Shown here: positions 26,341-37,726 of the stretch, piece by piece
How positions within the stretch are numbered: position 1 is the stretch's first letter
Layout: the number at the start of each line of letters is the position of its first letter
Source: Siniperca chuatsi
Taxonomy: Eukaryota; Chordata; Actinopteri; Centrarchiformes; Sinipercidae
NCBI RefSeq assembly: GCF_020085105.1
Contig: NC_058055.1
Span: forward strand, 13,345,822-13,409,821
Length of the DNA stretch: 64,000 nt
Direction of reading: 5' to 3'
The notes under the pieces: generated by a model
What the model was told of the DNA's origin: nothing
Seen by the model: the letters and a program-made list of their open reading frames with translations, nothing else
Databases searched by the model: none
Translations under genes and position numbers: made by a program

Positions 26341-28040
26341 GTTTTTTAATGGCTTTTTGGCGAGTGCTATGTTGTACTTGTATAGCAGCAAATATAGCAA
26401 GAACACTTGATTCTTGAGTAATGAAACAAATCAAAATACACAAAAGAGGAAGACAATCAGTCAAAGCCTAGTGGCGCGACTCATATATGTCACAGTTGCA
26501 TCAACATGGAGACAAATGAATAAAAACCTATAGATGGTGTTTATCATATGCACAGACAATCAAAATGAACATGAGAAAAAGATGGGCAGCAAGAATGGGA
26601 ATGAAAAGGGGAGGAACAACTGGAGAATGGAAAAATTCAGAAGGAGGGAGGGAAATGGTAACTGCAGTGATTGATGAGTCACATGATTGGTGGATGAGTC
26701 ATCCATCTGTACACTTTACTGCGCAGGACCACACACACACACACACACATGCACACACACATTCTCTTTGAGCTGTATAGTAATTTAGCTGCTGGCATTC
26801 AAGATAAAGATTGAGTCATGTTCGCTCCTGCCTTGAGCCAGCCAATCAGCCGGTGGAAAAGGTGTTTGGTAGATAGGTTTTGCCATATCTTGTTTCCACA
26901 CCTCCTCCTCACTCTCACTTCACACGGGCAATATGCCCTTCTGCTATAATTCCTTGAAGTACTTTTGGCTGCTGCTTGTTTGGCATCAAAACAAACCTTA
27001 TGAATGCTGTCAGTGGCACAAACAGTGACAGTGATTAGCAGGCTGTCAATATGGTCTCGCACCCCATGTTATCTTGCCAGCTTGCTCACCAGTTGATTGG
27101 AATGGTACCTTTCATGGCTTTATCTTGGCTTGTTGAGTGATTCTTGGGCACCATGTTATGAATTCATATTTTTAATTACAGCTTGTACATTCTGTCGATG
27201 TCCTAGCTGGATTTCATTATTAAGGCTGTTTGAGCTCTAAAAGCAGCAATACTGGCCACTGGCCACCAGCAAGCTGTGCTACTGGGACAAAGAAGACACA
27301 ACCAGTGTCAACAGACTACGAGAGCCGCTGACTGTAACATTGTAGGTAACATCTGTAACATTTATATACGCCCAGCAATGTAATAATATGACATATGCTA
27401 TGGTTGTACTGTTGGTAGGAAAAGGCAAAGGGTTAGTTTGACATTTGAAATGTAGATTAGAAGACCACTCTCATGTCTGTAGCAAGTGTCAGCAGGCAAT
27501 TATCTTACCATAATAATTAAACAATAAATGATAATTAATTCCTTAACTTCTAGTTTCCAGGTGTTGGGGACCACACCTGCATTTGTGAAAAAAGTTGTAT
27601 AAAGCTTGTGGCTCCAGAGGGAACTGTGCAAAGTCTCATAAATCACCTCAAGTGACATCATGTGAGTCAGCGTCGGTTGGGTCTGAAGACTGCAAGTCAG
27701 AAAATGAAACAAATCTGGGGGTGTGGAGTTAGAGGGAAGTGAGCTTACCAGACCTATGTAGGCTGCTCCTCATCTCTGCCTCCCAACATAAGTCGCTTTT
27801 ATCCACATGCTGAGGTATTGCCTTCAGCTATTATCTTTGAGCTATGATAGCTTTTATCTCTACAGATAAAACAAAATAGTGGAGAGACATCTGCATTTTC
27901 TAACTCTGGAAACAACTCTGCTCTCCTTCAGAGGTGATTGAGCCTTCTAACAACAAGATCCTAAAATTCACAAACCATCCTGGTTAAAAGGTTAAAAGTA
28001 GTAAATTAATGTCATCTTATTTAAATAAAAAATTAATTAA
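26341..28040. other. Intergenic, nothing recognised
   Basis: Contains a CA repeat at 26730-26760. No exon with family resemblance on either strand. Confidence 0.45.
26730..26760 (+). repeat. (CA)n microsatellite
   Basis: CA units broken once by ATG. Confidence 0.9.
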
Positions 28041-28394
28041 AGGAGCAGTGTGTAGGATTTAGTGGCATCTAGCGGTGAAATTGCAGTTTGCAACTACTTG
28101 AATACTGCTCGTCTCTCCCTCCCGTTCCAAGCGGGTAGGAGAAACCGGCCACGAAACTCGCGAAAAACATGAACGGCCCTATCTAGAGCCAGTGATTGGT
28201 TTGTCCTATCTGGGCTACTGTAGAAACATGGCAACCTCCGTGGAAGGGGACCTGCTCCCTATGTAGATAAAAATGGGTTATTCTAAGGTAATGAAAACAA
28301 AATGATTCTTATTTTCAGGTAACACACTTCATACATACAAATATTATATTCCATTTCTACCAATAGATCCTCCTAAATGTTACACACTGGACCT
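28041..28394. mobile_element. TTAA-flanked MITE (piggyBac-like ends)
   Basis: The left end AGGAGCAGTGTGTAGGATTT and the reverse complement of the right end AGGTCCAGTGTGTAACATTT are inverted copies, each bordered by TTAA (28037-28040 and 28395-28398). A TTAA duplication is the hallmark of the piggyBac superfamily. The 354-base interior includes CTAGCGGTGAAATTGCAGTT and has no coding capacity. This family is common in percomorph genomes as I remember it. Confidence 0.7.
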
Positions 28395-28398
28395 TTAA

Positions 28399-31300
28399 AT
28401 ATTTAATATTTATTAATAATATTTGAATAATTTAATTTTTAATTGAATTTGTTTTAAATTTAAATTTGAATGCATTTATAATGCAATGTTGTTTTTAATT
28501 TAAATTTAATTTAATTTCTTTTTTTTAAATTCTAATCTAATTTAATCTAATCCAATCTAGTTCCTTTTTACGCACCTGTATTGATGAAAATCAGCTCTTC
28601 AATATATAACTTCAGTATATAAGTTTATCATATTAAACATTAAACTTTGGTGTAAAATACCACATTGCAAGAATATGAAGAGAGGTTGCTAAGCGGTCTG
28701 TGCTGTAAGGCCAGTCATCAGATATTTCAATAAAATCTAATCTCAAAATTGATGGGTTGATGGTTTATTGATGGTAATGTACTACATGTTGGACTTTTAA
28801 TGACTGGCACACCCCTATACCCCACATAGTGGCTAATACATGATACATAAACCCCTGTGTAAAGTCTGTGCGATACAATAAGTTCAGTTTTTCTCCCTCA
28901 TACATTAGATTCCACAGGTTTGAGACATGAAGATGTGGCTAAGCAGGTCCGCTCTGATAATACATGAGGTCCGCTCAGAGGATGCTCACACACTGTTGCT
29001 CATGAAAAGGAGCCTTTCATAAAGTCCTCTGTCACACCTTGTTGCCAAGCTGTAGACAAAAAGAGCATTGTTGAGATGCTGCTATTTACATTCCCACATT
29101 CACATTTCTGTGACATACTACACAATTGAGATTTAAAATTTTCCAGCACAATGGAATAATTGTGTGTCAGGCATTAGATCACATTACGTCCATATAGTAA
29201 TCATTTATATTTTGCCTGGTGGGTGTGCTATAATTAAAATGCAGTTTGAATTTTTCAAAAGGCTCCAACTCTCACAGGCACAAAATTTGGTTTACATCCA
29301 GCTCCTGGCACAAAAGAGTCTGACAGCACAGAAATGCATCAGTAATGGCCCCAAGGTGCCTGTGTATTTACAGAAGCAGAAACCCTAGGAAAAATGTCAG
29401 CTATTAGTAGTATGAATATTGAATTAATATAGCTATAAGACCTTCAAAATCTGATTAAATAAAAAAATCTACAGTAATGGGACTTTGGCTCAACCTTTAA
29501 CTTTAAATGTCAGCATGATATTAACTAAACAGAATTTACTACGCATATCATTGCATGTAAATAGAATTAGAACTAGTTTACACAGTAGTAATACAGATGT
29601 TTACACTGTGAAAGTGCAAGATGACCAACATTGGCAAAAGTTCTGGTTGTACAAGAATTGGTGCAATGGATGTGTTTACACATGGCCTGAAAAAAATGAA
29701 CAAATAATAATAGAATAACATGAACACCACATGAAATAGGACCAAATCACCATTGCAAACACCGATACAAAAATGTGTCATATTTGGTTGCATGGCAACT
29801 AGCAGCATCTTGTTTATGGTTTTTTTGTTCAGTATGCCCTGATTTGATGGTTATTCCTCTTTCCTTATTCGCATTCTTTCTGTGCGTGTCTGCTCTGTGT
29901 TGGGCTGTGTGACATAATTATGCTGCTATTTTGTCCTGGTCTTTCTCATGAAAACTGTCTACACTGTGTATGCTGTGCACGACCATCATGCCCTTCTTGG
30001 TTAGTTTCAACATCACTGTTCTTTTTTTTTAAATCCATTTCACCTGTGTTTGCCATATGTTGCTGTGATTTTACCTGATTTTGCAGTGTTTTTGATTGAT
30101 GCACCTGTTTGAACACAAGATGATTTGGCCTCTGATAGTTGCCTCATGTTGCTTTGAAAAACTTGCGTCAAAGTGCTGATTTCCAGCCCTCTTTTGTAAC
30201 TGAGAAATGCTGCTGATTGGTATTTAACCTGTAACATAAACCCATATCTCTATGCTGAGCTTTTAATAGCTTGCAACTTGTGATTTCTTATTTTGAAAAT
30301 GTGGTCATCTTTTCAGGACCTGAGGATATAAAAGCAGCTGTGACCTAAAAAAAAAAACATGAGATATGGCAAACACCTGCAATTTGATACCTCTGGGCCA
30401 AAATATAGGGTTAGTGTTAGTATCACAAAATGACTTAAAATGCTATAAAACCTAGATACACCTCAGAGAACATCAACTTGAAGCAGACACAGCAAATTTT
30501 ATGCCTCGCATCCGTATGTGACACTAGATTGTATAGCACGTAAGTTGCTGAAATATAAAAGTGATTATTAGATATGTTCTTCAGATTTCTCTGAAAGATG
30601 CTGAAAGAGTCAAGATGTTTGAACTTTCCTATATGATCCTGACCTCAAACGGCTTTTCAAATTAAATCTGAACCTCGTCATTGGGGCTCTCTCCTCCCCA
30701 TGTTTGTTAATTTTGTCGTCTGTTAAACTACCATTGTTGAACATAATCCCTGCCACATAATATGCCTCATCAACCATGCTTTCACCAGCCATTAGGACAA
30801 CAGAGGCAGAGCTGCGAAGGCCTCTCCCTTGAAACCGCATCCTTTGTTGTATGATCTCTGCAAACCTTGTCTTTTTGCTGTCTCCTTTCATCTCTTCTTC
30901 TCCCTTTCTGTATCCCCCTCATTCTCATCTTCTCCCTTTTTTTTCCTTCAATTATCCATGCCCCCCCCACTCCTCTTTAATGCTCCCTAACACCCAGTCT
31001 TCCTCTCCTTTTTCTTCTTTATCCTCTCTCCATTTCTTGTTTTGTATGCAAGCCCCAAGGGAGAGGAATGGGTGAAAAGCACTCTCTCTGCACCACTGTC
31101 ACAAAAGACTGGTGAGTCATCGCCACTTATGTTCCTGTCTCCCTCCTCCCACAAAAAAACACACATATACACTCAAATTACTCCTTACCTGCCGTGCACT
31201 TACAGGAAGACACATACAGACACACGCATCAGTGAGTGCACTGGCGCACAACACACAAGCACGTATGTACACACACATGCACACACACACACACATTCCA

Positions 31301-31831
31301 CAGCTCTTCAAAACGGCCCTGAAATTAAAAACCCAAGTCACATAATTTAGTTGATAATTGCGTTTGAAAATGGCTTTCAGTGATGTGAGCTGCCTATCAT
31401 ATCTTACAGGATTATGTGGAGTTTGTATGGTGGAAACTCATGTCAGTGAAGAAGTTATCATTATCATCAGAACGCGCAGGAATGGAGAGCTAAATAGAGA
31501 GCTGCTCATACAAGAGATGCTCCTGGACTAGGGGAGACAAAATGAAATAGCTGGTGGATAAAATGGACAAAAGAGAGGGGAAAAGAGAGAAATTCTCTGA
31601 GGTAGTGATGTGGCTTTGGTATTGTTTGCCCATCGACAGTTTATGAGCCACAAAGCAAATGCTCTTCCTCCATCTGCTGGAGGAATGAATCACTTACAAT
31701 GCAGTCATGTTGCTGTTGCATGCACAAGATGGCAATCCTGGATGAATACAATTTACAGAATGACACATACTGAGCTGCAGCTAACAGATACAGTTTGAGA
31801 TATTTTTATTTTGTAGTTGTCCGTTTTTATC
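28399..31831. other. Intergenic, no supported gene
   Basis: 28400-28560 is a TTTAAATT-rich low-complexity patch. A pyrimidine-rich tract covers about 30880-31030 and CA repeats lie at 31268-31294. No zinc-finger coding exon for the downstream XAF1-like gene was found when I looked for paired-Cys motifs on the plus strand. Confidence 0.45.
31268..31294 (+). repeat. (CA)n microsatellite
   Basis: CA units with one TGC break. Confidence 0.85.
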
Positions 31832-32281
31832 TAGCTAAGTAAAAGTACCAATACAACAGTGTAAAAAATACTCTATTACAAGTTAAAGTACACAAGTATT
31901 ATTAGCAAAATGTACTTAAAGTATCAAAAGTACAAGTACACATTAGGCCCCCTTTCAAAATGTTAAGAAGCATTTTAATGTTGTAGCTGGTGAAAGTGGG
32001 GTCATTTGATCTACTTTATACACTGTTTAATCTACAATGAAACATCATATTTTATAAGATGATCATATGTTTTGTGTGTTAAATCTTCAGCAAAGTAACT
32101 AGTAACTATAGCTTGCAAATGAATGCAGTGAAGTAAAAAGTACAATATTTGCCTCTAAAATGTAGCAATTTAGAAGCATAAAGTGGCACAAAATGGAAAT
32201 ACGCTTGTAAAGTACAAGTACCTCAAAACAGTACTTAAGTGCGGTGCTTGGGTAGATGTACTTTGTTGCTTTCCACCGCTG
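31832..32281. mobile_element. Dispersed repeat of the AGTAAAAGTACCAATAC type
   Basis: The stretch starts AAGTAAAAGTACCAATACAA, contains GTACTTAAAGTATCAAAAGT and ends with GTACTTTGTTGCTTTCCACC GCTG. Both ends match a very abundant fish repeat as I remember it, whose intact copies begin CAGTGGTGGAAAGTAAC. The left terminus is missing here, so the copy is truncated. Likely a non-autonomous DNA transposon. Confidence 0.55.
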
Positions 32282-32424
32282 GCTGTCTAGCTATCTATCT
32301 ATCTTTATCTATCTAGCAGGTAGAAGAAACTTCTGTTGCCTCTCACAGAAGACAAAGAAAAGCAGAAAATCCTCAAAGTTCAGAAACTGGAACTGGAGAA
32401 CATTTAGAAATGTTGCTAAAAAAA

Positions 32425-32512
32425 TTACATAAACGATAAATCGATTATCAAAATAGTTGACAATAATTTTCAATCGACTAATCAATGAATCGACTAATCG
32501 TTTCAGCTCTAA
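32425..32512 (-). mobile_element. Fragment of the TAGAGCTGAAACGATTAG repeat
   Basis: Read on the minus strand it begins TAGAGCTGAAACGATTAGTC and carries repeated CGATTAGTCGATT-like units. This is a widespread fish hAT-type non-autonomous element as remembered; a second, poorer copy is in slc25a1 intron 3. Confidence 0.5.
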
Positions 32513-33094
32513 ACCAGTACAACACACATAACATAGAAAACAGAAATTATATGGATAGACAGACCAGATGGCCATTGATTCATTCATCCTGAATTTGAAG
32601 TGACATTTCTGAGTGTCAGAAGAAATATATTTTACTGTAATGTTGTAAATAAGTCTATATGTCAACAACAAATCTTTGTACACTGTATATAGGTGCTGAA
32701 TAAAGTAATTGTGCTTCTAATACATTTTACATGGATGCTGTGGGAACACTGTATGGAGTTGTCAGACACTTTCTAGGTTTTGAATTTGCAGAATTTGTAT
32801 TGAGCGTTGGTCTTAGCAGGCATGGTTGTGTCAAAGCAGACTCCTATTCAAAGAGACATCAGAGCCCTCACCTGATTACTCTTTACAGAAACCTGCTTGT
32901 GAGCTATTCAGACACATAAAATATTGAAAGCCTGGAGTTTCCGTTTCACATACAGAGAGGGAGGGGAGACAACAGAGAGGCAGACAGAAGGGAGGACACA
33001 CAGGGGCAGAGGAAGAGAGGGAAAAGTCAAAGAACGGTGGGATTAAGAGGAAATAACACATCAGGCACCCTGGGAGGGAGACACATGAGCAGGG
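32513..33094 (+). other. 5' flank / leader of the XAF1-like gene
   Basis: The last 170 bases before the predicted start are strongly purine-rich (GGGAGGGAGACA type). No TATA box was recognised. An out-of-frame ATG lies at 33085, ten bases before the chosen start. Confidence 0.35.
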
Positions 33095-35270
33095 ATGGAG
33101 GGAGAGAGGGAGGAACAGGGAGGGAGCACACAGAGGTAAGGCAAGGAGAGTCTGAATCTGAATGTGTAGGCCTAATCAGGTGCTCGTCTTGAGTGTAACA
33201 GTAGAGGCTGTGCCGGTGTAATCAGCTGAAGATTGATTAGCTGATAACCTTCTAGTCAGGCGGTTAGGAGGGCATGTTTTTTAATTCTGCTGCTTCTCTC
33301 TCAAACCTCAGTGGGACGATTTCTACCCAGGTTGACACACCGACCCAGAACTGCGGTGAGAAGAGCGACGAGCCCCAAAACCTCCAGGAACCAGAGGAGG
33401 ATGACCCTGCTGACAGTGGAGCCTGTGATGGAGAGGTGGAGCCCAGTGAGGTCAGATTTGACAGGATAACCTAACACTACACCATCATTCTTAATATGTA
33501 CTGTAACACTACATCCATCAGAGATAATTGAACAGAAAGAAAATAGGAATTTGGGGAAATCAACACAAGTTTTTGCTCAAGATTTTGGTGTGTCCCTTCT
33601 TTGGTGTGATTGATAAAAGGTTGGGGAGGATCTATGTATCAACGACGCAGAGACCTTACCACAGGAGAGGCTGTTAGCCACCATCACACAGGATGATGCT
33701 GACTGCCTTCCATTGTCCCCCCTGCCAACAGAGGAAGAATTGACCCCCCCTTCAGTGTCATCTCATCCCTCCTACACACAGAGTAATTCTCACACTCACA
33801 CACACACACACACTCACACAGATGACTGATACATGGGACCTGTGGGGCCTTGACTTGTGTCTGTAACCAGCACATGCTCATGTGAGGCTATGGAAAACCA
33901 TGTTACTGTAAATGCTGATATAGTACTTGTATATATGTGTTTGTGTCTTCACAGATCGCCCGTCTGAACCCTGCTGGTACTGCCTGATGTCTCTTGACTC
34001 AGAGTATCGTCCTGAAACTCCTAAACAGGTTTCAGCATTTCTAAATAAACACATTATTTCACTGAGGCAGTGCTGATCAGTGACATGAAGTGGAAAAGCT
34101 GTGTGAACTAATTTTCTGTCTAATTTGATGAACATTATTCAGATTTTAGACCTACTATACTGTATTTGGTTGAAATGTATTGTGCACCAGTTCATACATT
34201 TGCACAAATCTTGCAGAGCTGTAAAGGTGCAAAAAAACATTTGAAACAATCGTTTCAATTGTCAAAGCTTTGCCATGGAAGGAATGACTTTATAGAGGAC
34301 CAGAGGAAATTTCTTTATTATAATCTTCTTTTCTTTTGCACCTTCTATCAACGGTGATATTCTCATTGATTGATGTTATTGCTTTTGATGGAAATACTTA
34401 AGTCAAATAATTTGCTTAACCACCCTCTGTTATTCATTAAGCTGTTTAAAAGTCAATAACTACAAAAAGAGAGATCTGACTTTTTAAGCTGGAACACTGA
34501 CTATCAAGACTTGAATTTATGATGATATTGAGTAACACTTTGGTCCACTGAGACTGAATTACAGTAATGAGCCTGTGAGTTCATATAATTGTGCTTGATA
34601 TATTCCATCCAATTTAGTTTTATCTGAATGTAAGGCATGCTGTTATAAGTTCGGTATATACCAGTAAAATCAGCATTGCTCATTCATTCAGTGTCTGTGG
34701 AGTAGCTCCAGGATTTGTTAACTCTACAGTCTGTCTTTTTGCTGTTAAAGACTCAAGTTCACATCTCAAAGTTAAGCTGTAAAATATGCTGTACAATTGT
34801 CTTTCAGGGCAGATCTTGCCTTTATGGTAACACAACTCCCCCCTGTTGCTGTTTTGCAGGAAGACTTGGATCCTTTGTCACCACTTCCCTCTAGTGGCCA
34901 GAAAGTGAGCTACCAGACGGACCCTCGACCTCACTTTGGCGTAGCTTGGTCCTCTCACTCCACATGTCGCCCTCTGTGGGGCAGTGAGGGGCCCTGCTGG
35001 GGCCAAAGAAACCAGGAAGTGCCCGATCAGACGCACACCTGCCCTCACTGCCATCTGGGACTGCCCCCTGACACACTGCGTTGGCATGAGGTTGGCACAG
35101 ACACTTGTAAACACACACAGACATAAATAGAAACACACAAGCTCACAGTGTCCACCAAGCATACCACAGCTTATGCCGCTCTGTTTACTAGAGATTCTCT
35201 AACTGTTTTCTTTCTCTCTGCACAGGCTAAGTGTATACTGTTTGAAGGGCTGAGGAACTCAAAGAAATAA
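33095..35270 (+). CDS. Small C2HC zinc-knuckle protein, XAF1-like (six-exon model)
   Basis: Predicted exons are 33095-33135, 33312-33450, 33620-33782, 33955-34028, 34860-35090 and 35226-35270. All introns are GT-AG, phases fit, and the total is 693 nt or 230 residues. The start ATG at 33095 has G at -3 and +4. The protein opens MEGEREEQGG, is acidic and disordered, has a CWYC pair in exon 4, and ends with CPHCHLGLPPDTLRWHEAKC, a C-x2-C-x11-H-x3-C knuckle split by the last intron. The C-terminal end of human XAF1 carries the same spacing (CSQCGILLPLPILNQHQEKC), and XAF1 sits directly beside FBXO39 in human, as here. XAF1 antagonises XIAP and is interferon-inducible. Against this, the TRAF-type zinc fingers of XAF1 are absent. 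The gene model is fairly sure from exon 2 on, exon 1 is tentative, and the XAF1 identity is an inference. Confidence 0.55.
33796..33813 (+). repeat. (CA)n microsatellite in intron 3
   Basis: Short CA run 14 bases after the exon 3 donor of the XAF1-like gene. Confidence 0.8.
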
Positions 35271-35500
35271 ATGGAGTCATTGTCAGAGAAGATGTTGCTT
35301 GTGCTTTTTTTAAAAAAAATAATGCTGTCTACTCTCCGTATTAATACTCTCAGGAAATACTTTGCACCTAAAAGTTATGTGCAATATCTGTTTCTGCTAG
35401 TAAACAACTTTTTACACCTAAGCTTAGCCATGTTCATTCCTTATTACATTTTGAGTTTATGTTTACTTTCTGTAATATTTTTTAATGCTGTGTTAATACA

Positions 35501-35506
35501 AATAAA
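35501..35506 (+). terminator. Poly(A) signal of the XAF1-like gene
   Basis: AATAAA 231 bases after the stop codon, in the context AATACAAATAAACAGC. It gives a short, plausible 3' leader. Confidence 0.55.
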
Positions 35507-35754
35507 CAGCATGTGTACAAAATCAGTCTCTTTTTAAATATAAAATTAAATACTCTTTCTCTCTATTGAAAGTGAAGGATGTAGGCCTGTCTTTGCAGAA
35601 AGAGTGAAGAGAGGAAAATGTAAACACAATTTTTAGAGAGAGAGGAAACCTGCTTTGAGAATATTGACATTTTATATCTATATTAGTGAACGTATTTTAA
35701 CTTCCACATCCCTTTGTGAAAAGGACAAGATATATATTTTAGATACTGTAGTAG

Positions 35755-37192
35755 GTAGTATTGTCTGATAAGGTACCCTTTACATAGGGCTTATAAGTTG
35801 TAACTAATGTCTTTAATAATAGTTAATAAGTCATTTACAAATGTTTATGCAGTTATAAATGTTGGTAATACAATAATAAATCCATTATGTCTGCAGTTAT
35901 ATGAGTGTTAATAAGCAGCCCTTTATCTCAATAGTGTCTCTCTTCAACTTCATGATGATGATGTATACGTTTGTTTTTATTCTGTTCTACTTCCCTATTT
36001 CTTATTTTATGTATTGATATTGTCCCTCCTCCCCATCCCCATGAGGGTTGCTAGGGAATATTGGCTAATAAGTTTGGACTTGGAGCTGCCCTTTGCTTTG
36101 TATTTTATTTGAAAAATATTGTACAAGTGCTCTCTTTTACTTTATTTTGTACCTACCTGGCAATGCCTGTGCAAAAGTAATACAAAAGTAAGAAAAATAA
36201 ATAAGTAAATAAAAAAGCAAACCTGCATCTCCACCGTAGTAGAAAGAAATCTCAGAAATGGCTGTATTTCTTAAGGAAGCTTAAGAAGCCAAAATTCCTG
36301 TGCCAAGTTCTTATTAACTTTTACGGAGGAGCAATAGAAAGCACCCTGACTGGAAACATCACAAACTGGCATGGGATGTGCACGGCCCAGGACCGGTGGG
36401 GTCTGCAGCCGGTGATTAAAACTGCTCAGAAGATCATTGGTACCCATCATCTACCGAGCATCAGTGATATCGGTGAGGTGAGGTGCCTGCGCAGAGCCTA
36501 AAGGATACTAAAGGACAGTACGCACCCAGCCACAGACTGTTCACCCTGCTGCCGTCTGGAAAGAGATACAGAAGTATCCGCTGCCGTACCACCAGACTAC
36601 AGAGCAGCTTCTTTCTTCAGGCTGTGATACTCCTCAGCTCCACCTCATCCTCCACACTCCACCATAAATAAATAACATGGAACTTTCTGTTATGCTGGTT
36701 TTGCACATTACCATACCACTACCTTTTGCACTACCCTCATTCCCACTGCTAACCAAAGTCTTTCTTTTAGCACATAGTGTACATACTTTCTCTATGTATA
36801 CGTGTATAGGTATATAAGTAACTGTATATATATTTTTATTTTATTTGATGTTATTTTATTCTATTCAAATTTAAATTGTTGTATATATGTTCTGTCTGTG
36901 TATGTGTGTGTGTGTAGCATAAAGGGGTCACAACTTACATTTAATTGTGCAACCCTGTGTTGTAAAATGACAAATAAATGAATATTGAACCTTTTCTAGA
37001 AAGAAGTGATCAAACAATCCAACCAGTCAAAGGTATTTTTCACAACCTGGCAACCCAAAAGATGTTCTTATTAATAATATATAACTAATCTATAAATCAT
37101 TACCATATTACAGTACTTATTAACTATTTATAAAGCCATTAGTTACAACTTATAAACCCTTTATAAAGGGTGCCTTATGAGAAAGTGGTACC
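35755..37192. mobile_element. Inverted-repeat DNA element split by a LINE insertion
   Basis: The left arm (about 35755-35905) reads TAAGGTACCCTTTACATAGG, GCTTATAAGTTGTAACTAATG and GTTAATAAG. The right arm (about 37060-37192) is its reverse complement with modest change: CATTAGTTACAACTTATAAA, CCCTTTATAAAGGGTGCCTTAT and GGTACC. Similar internal TTATAAAT/CATTTACAAATG blocks point to a known style of fish non-autonomous element. The LINE fragment at 36230-36990 lies between the arms, so the arms were probably one element before that insertion. Confidence 0.65.
36230..36990 (+). mobile_element. LINE 3' fragment (L2-like), C-terminal reverse transcriptase plus 3' tail
   Basis: Plus-strand translation gives KKSQKWLYFLRKLKK, then FLCQVLINFYGGAIESTLT, TNWHGMCTAQDR and KTAQKIIGTHHLPSISDI, which match the conserved C-terminal end of fish L2-type LINE reverse transcriptases (…LLVNFYRATIESVLT…W…RIIGT…). 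After a frame change the family motif LLPSGKRYRSIRCRTTRLQS follows at about 36545-36605. The 3' tail ends with AAATAAATGAATATTGAACC near 36990. The copy is 5'-truncated and has at least one stop and one frameshift, so it is inactive. Confidence 0.8.
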
Positions 37193-37283
37193 AACTGTTT
37201 TTATGTTTGCAAACCAGCTTGCCTTAAATATTCAATATATCAATTCAATAATATAAATTAAATTCAAATAAAATATATATTAA

Positions 37284-37384
<101 letters not shown>

Positions 37385-37726
37385 AAATATTTTTAATTGA
37401 ATCGGATTGTCCTTGTGATGTCACAATAGAACCCAATAGAACATTCTGTGATAGGTTCTTCCAGAGTGTCCCATACACTGTTGCACTGCTTGCAGTTTCA
37501 GGTAATCTCTCTCTCTCAGTTCTTACTGAGTAATTGTTTTTGATATTTTTCAGACTTTTTCCTAAATCTAAAGTGGGATTAGCCTCTCACACAACCAACT
37601 GTATTTACTGACAGCCACAGTGATAATACAAGCTGCATCAATCAACGTAAATCTCTCTTGAAATCCAACACTTAACCGTACTTTCTTTAGATAAATTCTG
37701 TGGCACTGGAATAATACGAACAAAAA
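37385..37726 (+). promoter_or_regulatory. fbxo39: Presumed fbxo39 promoter and 5' leader
   Basis: No gene content. Lies between the CTAT array and the start ATG. No TATA box or CpG-rich patch was recognised; the region is AT-rich. Assignment rests only on position. Confidence 0.3.

Noticed and set aside
31042-31111. Possible small exon ending at GACTG|GTGAGT, considered as an upstream exon of the XAF1-like gene
   Set aside because: Splice sites are fair but no zinc-finger residues are encoded and no phase-compatible chain to 33312 could be built through it.
36483-36671. 62-codon open frame between the XAF1-like gene and fbxo39
   Set aside because: It is part of the decayed LINE reverse transcriptase tail, not a host gene.
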